Positions 1-4,611 of a stretch of DNA of 6,040 nucleotides are shown piece by piece. A program made the position numbers and the translations under genes. The notes beneath the pieces were generated by a model. It saw only the letters and a list, made by a program, of their open reading frames with translations, searched no databases and had not been told where the DNA came from. The DNA is taken from NCBI GenBank assembly GCA_003242115.1, contig QBMP01000182.1, forward strand, positions 1-6,040. The letters are read 5' to 3'. This DNA is from Phormidesmis priestleyi (GTDB lineage: Bacteria > Cyanobacteriota > Cyanobacteriia > Phormidesmidales > Phormidesmidaceae). How positions within the stretch are numbered: the first letter of the stretch is position 1; each line of letters starts with the position of its first letter.

Positions 1-68
1 GTATCCGCTCTAAATTTAGCATCGCTGGCCTCAGATATAGTTGCTTTATACTACCGTCTATTTCCCAA

Positions 69-105
69 CAGGTCTATTACATTGCCTTAAGACCTGATCT
101 TTTTT
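69..105 (+). terminator. Possible Rho-independent terminator
   Basis: A 7-bp stem (CAGGTCT at 69-75 pairing with AGACCTG at 90-96) encloses a 14-nt loop and is followed after three bases by six T residues (100-105). This is the layout of an intrinsic terminator for a gene running in from the left on the + strand. The stem is short and the loop long, so the call is moderate. Two + frames are open from base 1 (one to a stop at 88-90), but neither is recognisable, so the terminated gene is not identified. Nothing else is visible in 106-220, which is AT-rich. Confidence 0.4.
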
Positions 106-220
106 CATTTTGATTTCACATTCGCAAGAGAGAATGTATGTCTAAAGTGTTTGAGATTTCGCTACAACCACCATAAAAAATTACACAGTTTGGCCTTAGT
201 CAAGAGATCTCATAGTAAGC

Positions 221-365
221 ACAGGGCAAACGCATACTCCATCATTTTCTCAATAAGAGCACCTAAAAGGGGCCTTATTGAGAAAAATAGAGGCAATTTA
301 TGGCCAGTCAAACGCTGAAAGCCTTGTTCTTTCGTTGGCACGAAATTAGTATGCGTTTGCCCTGT
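221..365. mobile_element. MITE-like element, 145 bp, 18-bp terminal inverted repeats
   Basis: ACAGGGCAAACGCATACT at 221-238 is repeated as its exact reverse complement at 348-365. The two ends bound a 145-bp, AT-rich interior without a credible gene. A second inverted repeat lies inside (245-257 with 274-286). Short length, perfect terminal repeats and no transposase are the hallmarks of a miniature inverted-repeat transposable element, mobilised in trans by a full-length insertion sequence. The right end falls exactly where similarity to the tyrosine recombinase pseudogene stops, so the element probably inserted into, or recombined within, that gene. I see no clear target-site duplication (left flank ends AAGC, right flank starts TGCC). 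The parent IS family cannot be named from this window. Confidence 0.6.
245..286. repeat. Perfect 13-bp-stem hairpin inside the MITE-like element
   Basis: TTTTCTCAATAAG (245-257) pairs perfectly with CTTATTGAGAAAA (274-286). The loop of 258-273 can extend the stem: GC 259-260 with GC 272-273, and CCT 262-264 with AGG 268-270, leaving a three-base loop. No T tract follows on either strand, so it does not look like a terminator. It is more likely a structural part of the element, capable of forming a cruciform or an RNA hairpin. Confidence 0.8.
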
Positions 366-735
366 TGCCAATGACCTGAAACTTGCGCTGTTCCAAACTA
401 ATTGCGTCGAGGTCAAGCGCTAGCACTTCTAAGATCCGGGTTCCGCTGCGATGCAACAGCCGCACAATCGTATGGGTTTAACAATCTACTTCAACGGCCT
501 GATACAGGCGCTTGATTTGGTCTGGCGTCAGGTAGCGAATGATTTAATTAGAGGCTTGCTCACCCTATTCTGCATCTGGCTTACGCCGCTTTAGCTGGGC
601 AATTAGGATTAGCCTTTATATGTTGTTGCTCAACCGCATAGTTAAACAGGGCTTGTAAGCTTGACTAATGTCGATGATGAGTCGTATGGGCCAGATGGAA
701 AAGACTGTCGAGATACTCAGTCAGGATTTGGCGAT
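366..735 (-). pseudogene. Decayed tyrosine recombinase (phage integrase/Xer type), truncated
   Basis: Read on the minus strand, this stretch translates in pieces to a tyrosine recombinase: ILTEYLDSLFHLAHTTHHRH, then QALFNYAVEQQHIKANP, then IAQLKRRKPDAE, YLTPDQIKRLYQAVEVDC and LLHRSGTRILEVLALDLD, ending FQVIG. This is the SAM-like core-binding domain followed by the start of the catalytic domain. The R in SGTR (codon 436-438) is the box I catalytic arginine. In-frame stops lie at 665-667, 565-567, 544-546 and 478-480, and the frame shifts at about 605-612 between KANP and IAQLK. The gene ends abruptly at 366, the edge of the MITE-like element. The rest of the catalytic domain (box II HxxR and the tyrosine) is missing, and I find no convincing continuation beyond 221. 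It is a relic of an integrated element or an integron/Xer-like recombinase. Confidence 0.8.
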
Positions 736-738
736 CGC
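731..738. repeat. HIP1 palindrome GCGATCGC
   Basis: Perfect copy of the cyanobacterial highly iterated palindrome. The other three copies in the window are at 1424-1431, 3136-3143 and 5605-5612, the last directly after the nuclease stop codon. Four copies in 6 kb is the main evidence for a cyanobacterial source. Confidence 0.95.
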
Positions 739-804
739 ACCCAGCGAGCTGCACCATCACATCGCACAAGCCAAGCTGTAGACCGAGCTAGTGATCGCGC
801 CCTG

Positions 805-952
805 TCAGCCCATAGAGGTGAGGTGAGGTGAGGTGAGGTCGCTGTCACTATTGGCCGGTAGCGTATTGTCCAATGGCTTCGCATCGAGGTTGACCGCTAG
901 TGCTTCCTGTAATCGCTTCACCCCTATGAGCTGCACCAAAAAAACATTAGGG
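805..952 (-). pseudogene. Coding-like remnant, possibly the recombinase N-terminus
   Basis: One minus-strand frame reads FLVQLIGVKRLQEALAVNLD, then AKPLDNTLPANSDSDLTS, before entering the CACCT repeat and stopping at 805-807. The composition looks like real protein rather than a shadow, and it lies directly upstream of the decayed tyrosine recombinase. It may be that gene's lost N-terminus, joined through the microsatellite, where each added or lost 5-bp unit shifts frame. Alternatively it is a fragment of another gene. No start codon or family motif could be assigned. Confidence 0.3.
815..839. repeat. Pentanucleotide microsatellite (GAGGT)5
   Basis: Five uninterrupted copies of GAGGT in tandem, 25 bp in total. 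The unit is not a multiple of three, so copy-number change shifts any reading frame across it. It lies inside the coding-like minus-strand remnant. Confidence 0.95.
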
Positions 953-1024
953 CACCTGCCGCTTTGCCGATGTGAAGCGCGATCTCTGCTGCTGGAGACA
1001 GTGGCACTGCTCTATTACTCAGCA

Positions 1025-1065
1025 GTCAATGGCGACCAGCGCACCTCCTGCTGGTCGCCATTGAC
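1025..1065. repeat. Perfect 16-bp inverted repeat with 9-nt loop
   Basis: GTCAATGGCGACCAGC (1025-1040) pairs with GCTGGTCGCCATTGAC (1050-1065) around the loop GCACCTCCT. The stem is GC-rich and would be very stable as RNA or as a cruciform. No T tract follows on either strand, so it is not a standard terminator. The right arm is the beginning of the dispersed repeat at 1054-1110. The left arm has no counterpart at the other copy (3091), so it probably arose by a local inverted duplication. Confidence 0.85.
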
Positions 1066-1110
1066 AACGGCGGCGGCGTAATAGCGGTGACAGGCTTGCA
1101 GACGATCGCT
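1054..1110 (+). repeat. Dispersed repeat, copy 1 (partner at 3091-3144)
   Basis: Aligned by eye with 3091-3144, 44 of 54 positions match, with one 3-bp indel. Both copies end in the ATCGCT of a HIP1-like core. Both read open in the same + frame: VAIDNGGGVIAVTGLQTIAP here and VTIDDGGAMAVTDLEAIAP in the partner. The in-frame indel hints at a coding origin. A further segment after the repeat (about 1097-1136) resembles 2970-3011, which contains the same CAGACGATCGCTC core followed by CTCTGCC. Confidence 0.6.
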
Positions 1111-1202
1111 CCCAGCAGACTCTGCCATCACGCCCCTGATAAGTACTGACTACTGCAATCCCTAGCCCAGAGGAGTGACGACTTGCCGATCCTGGCATAA
1201 CC

Positions 1203-1226
1203 AGTAAACCAATAAACCAATAAACC
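1203..1226. repeat. Octamer tandem repeat, three units
   Basis: AGTAAACC is followed by two exact AATAAACC units, all in register. This is a short tandem repeat in non-coding sequence. No function is apparent. Confidence 0.85.
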
Positions 1227-1353
1227 AACTCAGTTATTGATATGTTGTATTTTCCGTAGCCTCACGCCACTTGATGACGCTACGCAGTTCAGGCTTGTGT
1301 TTTACCAACTACCTCTGTGTTGATTTAGATGATCAGATCCCTTTCAATACCGC

Positions 1354-2130
1354 TCACCGCTGTCTGAAATCCCACGGCATCACTGGATTAGCCTGCGACC
1401 AAAAGACCAACCCATTCTGCTGCGCGATCGCCTCTGCATTCAAATACGTCTCAGCGGCGCAATTGCCCAAGTACTGACGATAGACGACAGCATGACCGCT
1501 GGCGACTAGAGAAAGATTCACATTTCCGTCAGGCCGAAAAACCTCTGCGACAACGCGGCCATAGCGGTCTGTATCGACCGGGCGCAGTGAGACGACCGTA
1601 TTGATTGGTAAGAGCGCCTGCAACTGCTGCTTTGCTAGCTCACCATAATTTGGTTGTCGCATCTCTGGTGCGTCGATACAAGCTAGGCGAATAGTCTGCA
1701 TGTCTTCGCCCCGGCTGACTCGAAGCGTATCACCATCGCCAACGGACAGAACGCGCCAGCTCTCAGAAGAGGGCGTTACGGGCACTGACTGGGTATTTTC
1801 CGCCCGTCCGCCTGGATTGCCGTTTCGATTAGAAAGGCCGGGTAATTCAATGACGTTGCCGGGTGCGTTCAGACTTCCTCCAGAGGAGTTGCTGCGACTG
1901 GATGGGGAGCTTGGCTGAGTTGGGTTTATGGAACGGCCTGCTCCCAATGCACTAGAGCCAGCAGTTCCGGACGAGCCACTTCCGCCATGACAGTGGTATG
2001 TGCCGTTGCTGCGGTTATTATGGCATCCCTCAGCATTGGTTCTGCCTGAGTGGGCTTGGGCACTGAATGGGAAAGCGCAAACTGCAAGCAGTGCGATCAC
2101 GCGGATTGCGCGGAGGTGAAAAAGGCTCAT
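1354..2130 (-). CDS. Secreted thermonuclease-family (SNase-like) protein with HSGRT/YHCH motif
   Basis: The 258-aa product begins with a clear signal peptide (residues 1-26, hydrophobic core 11-22, cleavage after AQA), so it acts outside the cytoplasm. Residues 27-48 form the motif HSGRT-x3-GCHNN-x5-YHCH, rich in His and Cys and probably metal-binding; this module is known next to SNase domains. A Ser/Gly/Asn/Pro-rich linker spans about 51-122. The SNase domain (about 125-250) keeps every catalytic position of staphylococcal nuclease: D134 in GDGDT, R148, D153 and E156 in IDAPE, and R192 in DRYGR. The family cleaves DNA and RNA with calcium. A GTG start at 2172 would add 14 residues ahead of the signal peptide. 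I prefer the ATG at 2130 because the signal peptide starts there, although only a weak AGAAAG lies upstream. The gene appears intact and lies downstream of a helicase fragment on the same strand. Confidence 0.9.
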   Translation of the reverse strand: MSLFHLRAIRVIALLAVCAFPFSAQAHSGRTNAEGCHNNRSNGTYHCHGGSGSSGTAGSSALGAGRSINPTQPSSPSSRSNSSGGSLNAPGNVIELPGLSNRNGNPGGRAENTQSVPVTPSSESWRVLSVGDGDTLRVSRGEDMQTIRLACIDAPEMRQPNYGELAKQQLQALLPINTVVSLRPVDTDRYGRVVAEVFRPDGNVNLSLVASGHAVVYRQYLGNCAAETYLNAEAIAQQNGLVFWSQANPVMPWDFRQR

Positions 2131-2193
2131 TTTAGACTTTCTAGAAACCCGACTATTAAGACTATCTCGCACCCAAGCACGATGCCATCCGTG

Positions 2194-2340
2194 CTAAGAC
2201 GGGCAGTCTAGGGTCAACCTGATCAGCTCCTGCACAATCCGCGTCTGTAAGCCCGCAAACAGGTGCAACTCATCTTGCGCCCGTGTCATCGCAACATACA
2301 ACTGTCGTCGATCTCTCTCTGCCTGCTGAGAATCAGCCTG
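2194..2340 (-). pseudogene. 3' fragment of a UvrD/Rep-family DNA helicase
   Basis: The minus strand reads QQAERD then RRQLYVAMTRAQDELHLFAG, followed by about 20 more residues to a TAG at 2194-2196. The string ER-x2-R-QLYVAMTRAQ-x-L is helicase motif VI of superfamily 1 UvrD/Rep/PcrA proteins, which unwind DNA with ATP. Its arginine finger is present, but motifs I to V are absent. Upstream, the frame hits a stop near 2366 within Asp/Glu-rich, low-complexity sequence built of TTCATC units on the + strand. Some decayed helicase sequence may reach about 2430, but I cannot prove it. This is a gene stub left by deletion or recombination, not a functional protein. Confidence 0.7.
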
Positions 2341-2416
2341 ATGGCAACTCCCCTTCAGTGTTCTTCATCTCTGTTCATCATCTCTTCATCAAACAGCCTG
2401 AGAGCAATGTCGCCGC

Positions 2417-2446
2417 CGGGGAAACTTAGAAATAATAAATTCCCCG
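2417..2446. other. Hairpin upstream of the secreted-protein gene
   Basis: CGGGGAA (2417-2423) pairs with TTCCCCG (2440-2446) around a 16-nt AT-rich loop, followed by TTT. It could be a weak terminator on the + strand or a 5'-UTR structure, ending 21 bases before the ATG at 2468. No convincing -35/-10 pair was found for that gene. Confidence 0.4.
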
Positions 2447-2467
2447 TTTCTCATCAGCTCTAAACAT

Positions 2468-2944
2468 ATGTTCAGCAAGCTTCTCCCTGTCGCTGCTCTG
2501 ACAGGCATTCTCGGATTGTTTTCTCTACCTACCGTTCTAACAACGCCTACCTCAGCTCAGGAAGCTAACTACCAGCAGGTGATGCAGGCGGATAACTTCT
2601 CTCTCTGGACTTCAGGTGAGATGAGCGGCATCGCTTTCGACGTATGGCGCAGACCGGCGGCTTCGGGCGGTGGCTACTACTACTTCCTCTGGCAAGGACA
2701 GTATGGCCGCATCGTAAACACGGGAGAGCCGGAAGTCGTCGTCTTCTTTGATAGCAATATAACTCAGTTGAAATCTGAGTTTCTAACCGATTGTAATAAC
2801 ACATCCGGCAACACCTGTCTAAACCCAGATAGCAAACCTACACACTATCGGTTTGATGGCCCCTGCATCCTCCCCTGGCAAACAGCATCTGACGGCAGTA
2901 GCTGCGGTGGCAGGGCTGCAATTTCTAGACCCGGTATTTTCTGA
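2468..2944 (+). CDS. Small secreted protein of unknown function with four Cys
   Basis: The 158-aa product starts with a signal peptide: Lys4, a hydrophobic core at about 5-24, and likely cleavage after TSA at residue 30. The mature part is rich in Tyr, Trp and Gly (GGGYYYFLWQGQYG near 67-80). It carries four cysteines (109, 117, 133, 146) that could form two disulfides in the periplasm. The C-terminal half, with PCILPWQTASDGSSCGGRAA, looks like a conserved domain, but I cannot name a family. No strong Shine-Dalgarno precedes the ATG; this is common in cyanobacteria and does not argue against the start. The next gene is on the other strand, so it is probably transcribed alone. Sequence after the stop, to about 3129, is non-coding and repeat-rich. 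Confidence 0.75.
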   Translation: MFSKLLPVAALTGILGLFSLPTVLTTPTSAQEANYQQVMQADNFSLWTSGEMSGIAFDVWRRPAASGGGYYYFLWQGQYGRIVNTGEPEVVVFFDSNITQLKSEFLTDCNNTSGNTCLNPDSKPTHYRFDGPCILPWQTASDGSSCGGRAAISRPGIF

Positions 2945-3022
2945 TATCGCATCGCCAATCAGAATGGCCCTACAGACGATCGCTCTCAACTCACACTCTG
3001 CCGTCAGCTCCAAGTCACAGCC

Positions 3023-3051
3023 GCGATTCCCTTGGAAGGCTGCGCCATCGC
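3023..3051 (+). repeat. 29-bp repeat, copy A
   Basis: Begins GCGATTCCCTTGGAA and ends GCCATCGC. It matches copy C (3732-3760) at 26 of 29 positions and copy B (3620-3648) at 23 of 29, aligned by eye without gaps. It lies in the non-coding stretch after the secreted-protein gene. Confidence 0.65.
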
Positions 3052-3090
3052 ACTGCTGCATCAATAGCTCAAGCGGGGCAGCATCTACAA

Positions 3091-3144
3091 GTCACCATTG
3101 ACGACGGCGGCGCTATGGCAGTGACAGACTTAGAGGCGATCGCT
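3091..3144 (+). repeat. Dispersed repeat, copy 2 (partner at 1054-1110)
   Basis: Same family as 1054-1110. It overlaps the last five codons and the stop of the minus-strand gene at 3130-3576, so that gene's final residues (RSDRL) are read from the antisense of the repeat. This suggests the original 3' end was replaced or extended by the repeat. Confidence 0.6.
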
Positions 3145-3576
3145 CCTACATCTTTTCTTCTTAAGACTTTCCCTTGCCAGCTTACCAGCCAAGTCGCTGG
3201 CGGCGCGGTTGGCTGGCGCGACTCCTTGTTTCCCTGGTTTGAGCGCCGCATCCAGCCACTTGGGTCGGTTATCCTTGCGGACAAACAAAAGCCTACTCTC
3301 AATATTGAACTGCTCTTTGTGTCGCCGTCCCGTAAATCCATCAACGCCCGTCCCATCATTCTCGGCAATGTGGTAAAGCAGATACCCTAGTTCGGATTCA
3401 TCGCCGCTAGAAAGTTTGACTGCTTGCACATTTGGCGGCATTCCACGGAATGAAAACATCTCAAGAATGTTGTCATCAATCGAGGGCACAAGAGAATGAT
3501 CGGCAGGTTCAAGACTGAGCCGCAATTCTTTTCCCCATGTCGAATCTAGTTTTTTTCTGCGTTTAGCTTCACCCAT
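3130..3576 (-). CDS. MGEAKRRK-type protein of unknown function
   Basis: The 148-aa product opens with MGEAKRRKKLDSTWGK, a basic N-terminus typical of several small cyanobacterial and other bacterial proteins of unknown role. The rest is soluble, with no signal peptide or membrane segment. The middle (about 60-105) alternates acidic and aromatic residues (YLLYHIAENDGTG, FNIESRLLFVRKDNRPKWLD). The C-terminus is strongly basic (KKKRCRSDRL) and is partly encoded by a dispersed repeat. The ATG is supported by the conserved N-terminal motif; upstream there is AAGAAGAG about five bases before it, a weak ribosome site. It is divergent from the gene at 3692, with 115 bp between. No enzymatic motif was seen. 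Confidence 0.75.
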   Translation of the reverse strand: MGEAKRRKKLDSTWGKELRLSLEPADHSLVPSIDDNILEMFSFRGMPPNVQAVKLSSGDESELGYLLYHIAENDGTGVDGFTGRRHKEQFNIESRLLFVRKDNRPKWLDAALKPGKQGVAPANRAASDLAGKLARESLKKKRCRSDRL

Positions 3577-3619
3577 TTTTTAACTCTTCTTAAAGATGAT
3601 TAAATCCACCTACTTAGCA

Positions 3620-3648
3620 GCAATTCCCTTGAAAAACTGCACCGTCGC
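3620..3648 (+). repeat. 29-bp repeat, copy B
   Basis: Most diverged copy (23/29 to copy A, 22/29 to copy C). It contains the TTGAAA that serves as the -35 box of the predicted promoter, in the divergent intergenic region. Confidence 0.55.
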
Positions 3649-3656
3649 TCTACAAT
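3629..3656 (+). promoter_or_regulatory. Predicted sigma-70 type promoter
   Basis: TTGAAA (3629-3634) and TACAAT (3651-3656) each match the consensus at five of six bases, with a 16-bp spacer. Transcription would start near 3663, about 29 bases before the ATG at 3692. It faces the four-gene + strand run. The -35 box lies in repeat copy B. Confidence 0.5.
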
Positions 3657-3691
3657 TTAATGCTCTGTTGCAATAAGATAGCGCGTAGAAA

Positions 3692-4087
3692 ATGCACCTA
3701 CCGTTTCTGCTAATGCCTAAGATTCCAGAGCGCGATTCCATTGGAAAGCTGTGCCATCGCTGTCAATATTTTTTACGGAGTCCATTCCTGGTATGCGCTG
3801 TAAATCCTAGCGGGCCAGATAACTTGACCTGCGAAGACTTTGCAGCGATTTCTGAAGTAGATGTCGTAGAAAACAAGCAGCCGCTCGGCGGCGGTTACTA
3901 TGCAGGCGATTGGATACCTCAGCCTTTTCCGACGCTAACCACGGTAGAGCAGCTAGCAATCTTAGACTGGCATCCACAGTTTACGGGTCGCTGCCCTGAG
4001 TGCGAGATGCCAATAGCAAACGCGGCAAATAGCCAATGGCACTGCAATCATTGTGAATGGCGAGAATCTGCAACTCACAATGCCTAA
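3692..4087 (+). CDS. Small zinc-binding protein with two Cys4 clusters, function unknown
   Basis: The 131-aa product has eight cysteines in two groups. The N-terminal group is C21-x2-C24-x10-C35-x11-C47, in the context CHRCQYF, VCAVNPSGP and CEDF. The C-terminal group, C101-x2-C104-x13-C118-x2-C121 (CPEC ... WHCNHCEW), is a typical zinc ribbon. The CAV(N/H)P-G pattern recurs in small cyanobacterial proteins of unknown function. The linker is aromatic and Gly-rich (LGGGYYAGDW). No signal peptide or membrane segment is clear, so it is probably cytosolic, perhaps binding nucleic acid or protein. An alternative ATG at 3713 (MPKIPERD) would drop seven hydrophobic residues and may be the true start; neither ATG has a good ribosome site. 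Repeat copy C encodes the first CxxC. A 56-aa ORF follows after 36 bases. Confidence 0.8.
   Translation: MHLPFLLMPKIPERDSIGKLCHRCQYFLRSPFLVCAVNPSGPDNLTCEDFAAISEVDVVENKQPLGGGYYAGDWIPQPFPTLTTVEQLAILDWHPQFTGRCPECEMPIANAANSQWHCNHCEWRESATHNA
3732..3760 (+). repeat. 29-bp repeat, copy C, inside a coding region
   Basis: Differs from copy A at only three positions. In the gene's frame it encodes RDSIGKLCHR, which includes the first zinc-binding Cys and continues into the CxxC. In the same frame copies A and B would read RDSLGRLRHR and SNSLEKLHRR. Confidence 0.6.
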
Positions 4088-4123
4088 GCGGGCAATCTAA
4101 AACCGGCAAAGTCTAATGTGCTT

Positions 4124-4294
4124 ATGATTTACGAAGACCAAGACTGGGACAAAGGCACTCACCAATGGCGCGAGATTAAGCCACTTACCTACCATGAGCT
4201 GAAACAGACTCCCTTGTTGTACAAGGCAAACAATACCTTCACGCAGAGCAATCCAGTCGATGTATTGCCTAAAGTCGGAGCGCGATCACGATGA
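4124..4294 (+). CDS. Small ORF, 56 aa, overlapping the next gene by ATGA
   Basis: The ATG at 4124 opens a 56-codon frame beginning MIYEDQDWDKGTHQWREIKP, with no interruption to the TGA at 4292-4294. That stop overlaps the ATG of the next gene (4291) in an ATGA, the classic arrangement for translational coupling. The product is hydrophilic and charged, with no signal peptide, membrane segment or Cys, and I do not recognise a family. It lies 36 bases after the zinc-protein stop on the same strand. No clear Shine-Dalgarno is visible. It could be a real small protein or a truncated relic; the exact 4-nt overlap and protein-like composition favour a real gene. Confidence 0.55.
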   Translation: MIYEDQDWDKGTHQWREIKPLTYHELKQTPLLYKANNTFTQSNPVDVLPKVGARSR

Positions 4295-4509
4295 CGATTC
4301 GGTGGAAGAAGATCGCACCTATTCTTATCGTTATTGTGCTGGTCGGGTTCTTCCCGTTCATTAATGAACTATTTCGACCTGGCTACCTGTCAGGCATTGC
4401 TTGCGTCAGAACCTACCCAGACGGGCGCGTCAAGAATGACTGGGGAGAGAGCTGCTATGACCCGACGCTACCTGAAGCGATTGTATTGAAAAGCAAAAAT
4501 ACTAGATAG
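4291..4509 (+). CDS. Small single-pass membrane or secreted protein, function unknown
   Basis: The 72-aa product has a basic start (MTIRWKK) and one hydrophobic helix at about residues 8-24 (IAPILIVIVLVGFFPF). A polar tail of about 45 residues follows, with two cysteines (38 and 55) and the segment RTYPDGRVKNDWGESCYDP. By the positive-inside rule the N-terminus is cytosolic and the tail, possibly disulfide-bonded, faces the periplasm or lumen. The start is fixed by the ATGA overlap with the upstream 56-aa ORF, which suggests co-translation. About 100 bases without a feature separate it from the nuclease gene. No family was recognised. Confidence 0.65.
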   Translation: MTIRWKKIAPILIVIVLVGFFPFINELFRPGYLSGIACVRTYPDGRVKNDWGESCYDPTLPEAIVLKSKNTR

Positions 4510-4611
4510 AGACGGTCTGACGGGGGCAGTGGCTACCGCAGTAATTCTTCTGATATGACCTAGCCGCAGCCGAGCAGGGCAGACTAAGCTTTGTCTAACT
4601 CCCCTAGCGTC

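Larger units (their letters stand above)
955..1353. other. Gene-free region with repeats and a hairpin
   Basis: I see no intact gene here. The stretch contains the hairpin at 1025-1065, a dispersed-repeat copy at 1054-1110 with a weaker tail to about 1136, and the octamer repeat at 1203-1226. One short minus-strand frame around 1236-1305 reads VKHKPELRSVIKWREAT before a stop. It looks protein-like and may be another gene fragment, but I cannot assign it. The open frames in this stretch on both strands lack recognisable motifs. Confidence 0.5.

Noticed and set aside
1..90. Possible 3' end of a + strand gene
   Set aside because: Two frames are open here and neither has recognisable residues; 29 codons at a window edge is not enough to call.
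120..165. Minus-strand LKHFRHTFSLA resembling integrase box II (HxLRHTF)
   Set aside because: The His-to-Arg spacing is one residue short, the frame is flanked by stops, and the AT-rich sequence makes a chance match likely.
210..416. Minus-strand 68-codon open frame
   Set aside because: It starts at a TTG in the wrong frame of the recombinase pseudogene and runs through the whole MITE-like element. The in-frame recombinase reading explains the right part better.
833..1228. Open frames on both strands around the hairpin
   Set aside because: They run through the microsatellite, the inverted repeat and the dispersed repeat and have no family motifs or coding-like composition.
1700..1918. + strand open frame opposite the thermonuclease gene
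   Set aside because: Antisense shadow of the Ser/Gly-rich linker and SNase region, which is clearly coding on the minus strand.
2361..2395. Repeated TTCATC units, considered as a CRISPR-like or operator array
   Set aside because: Units are only 6-11 bp with no spacers; best explained as low-complexity sequence in the decayed helicase region.
2565..3101. Several open frames overlapping the secreted-protein gene and the stretch after it
   Set aside because: Overlap a better-supported gene with a signal peptide, or are composed of repeat sequence; none shows a motif.
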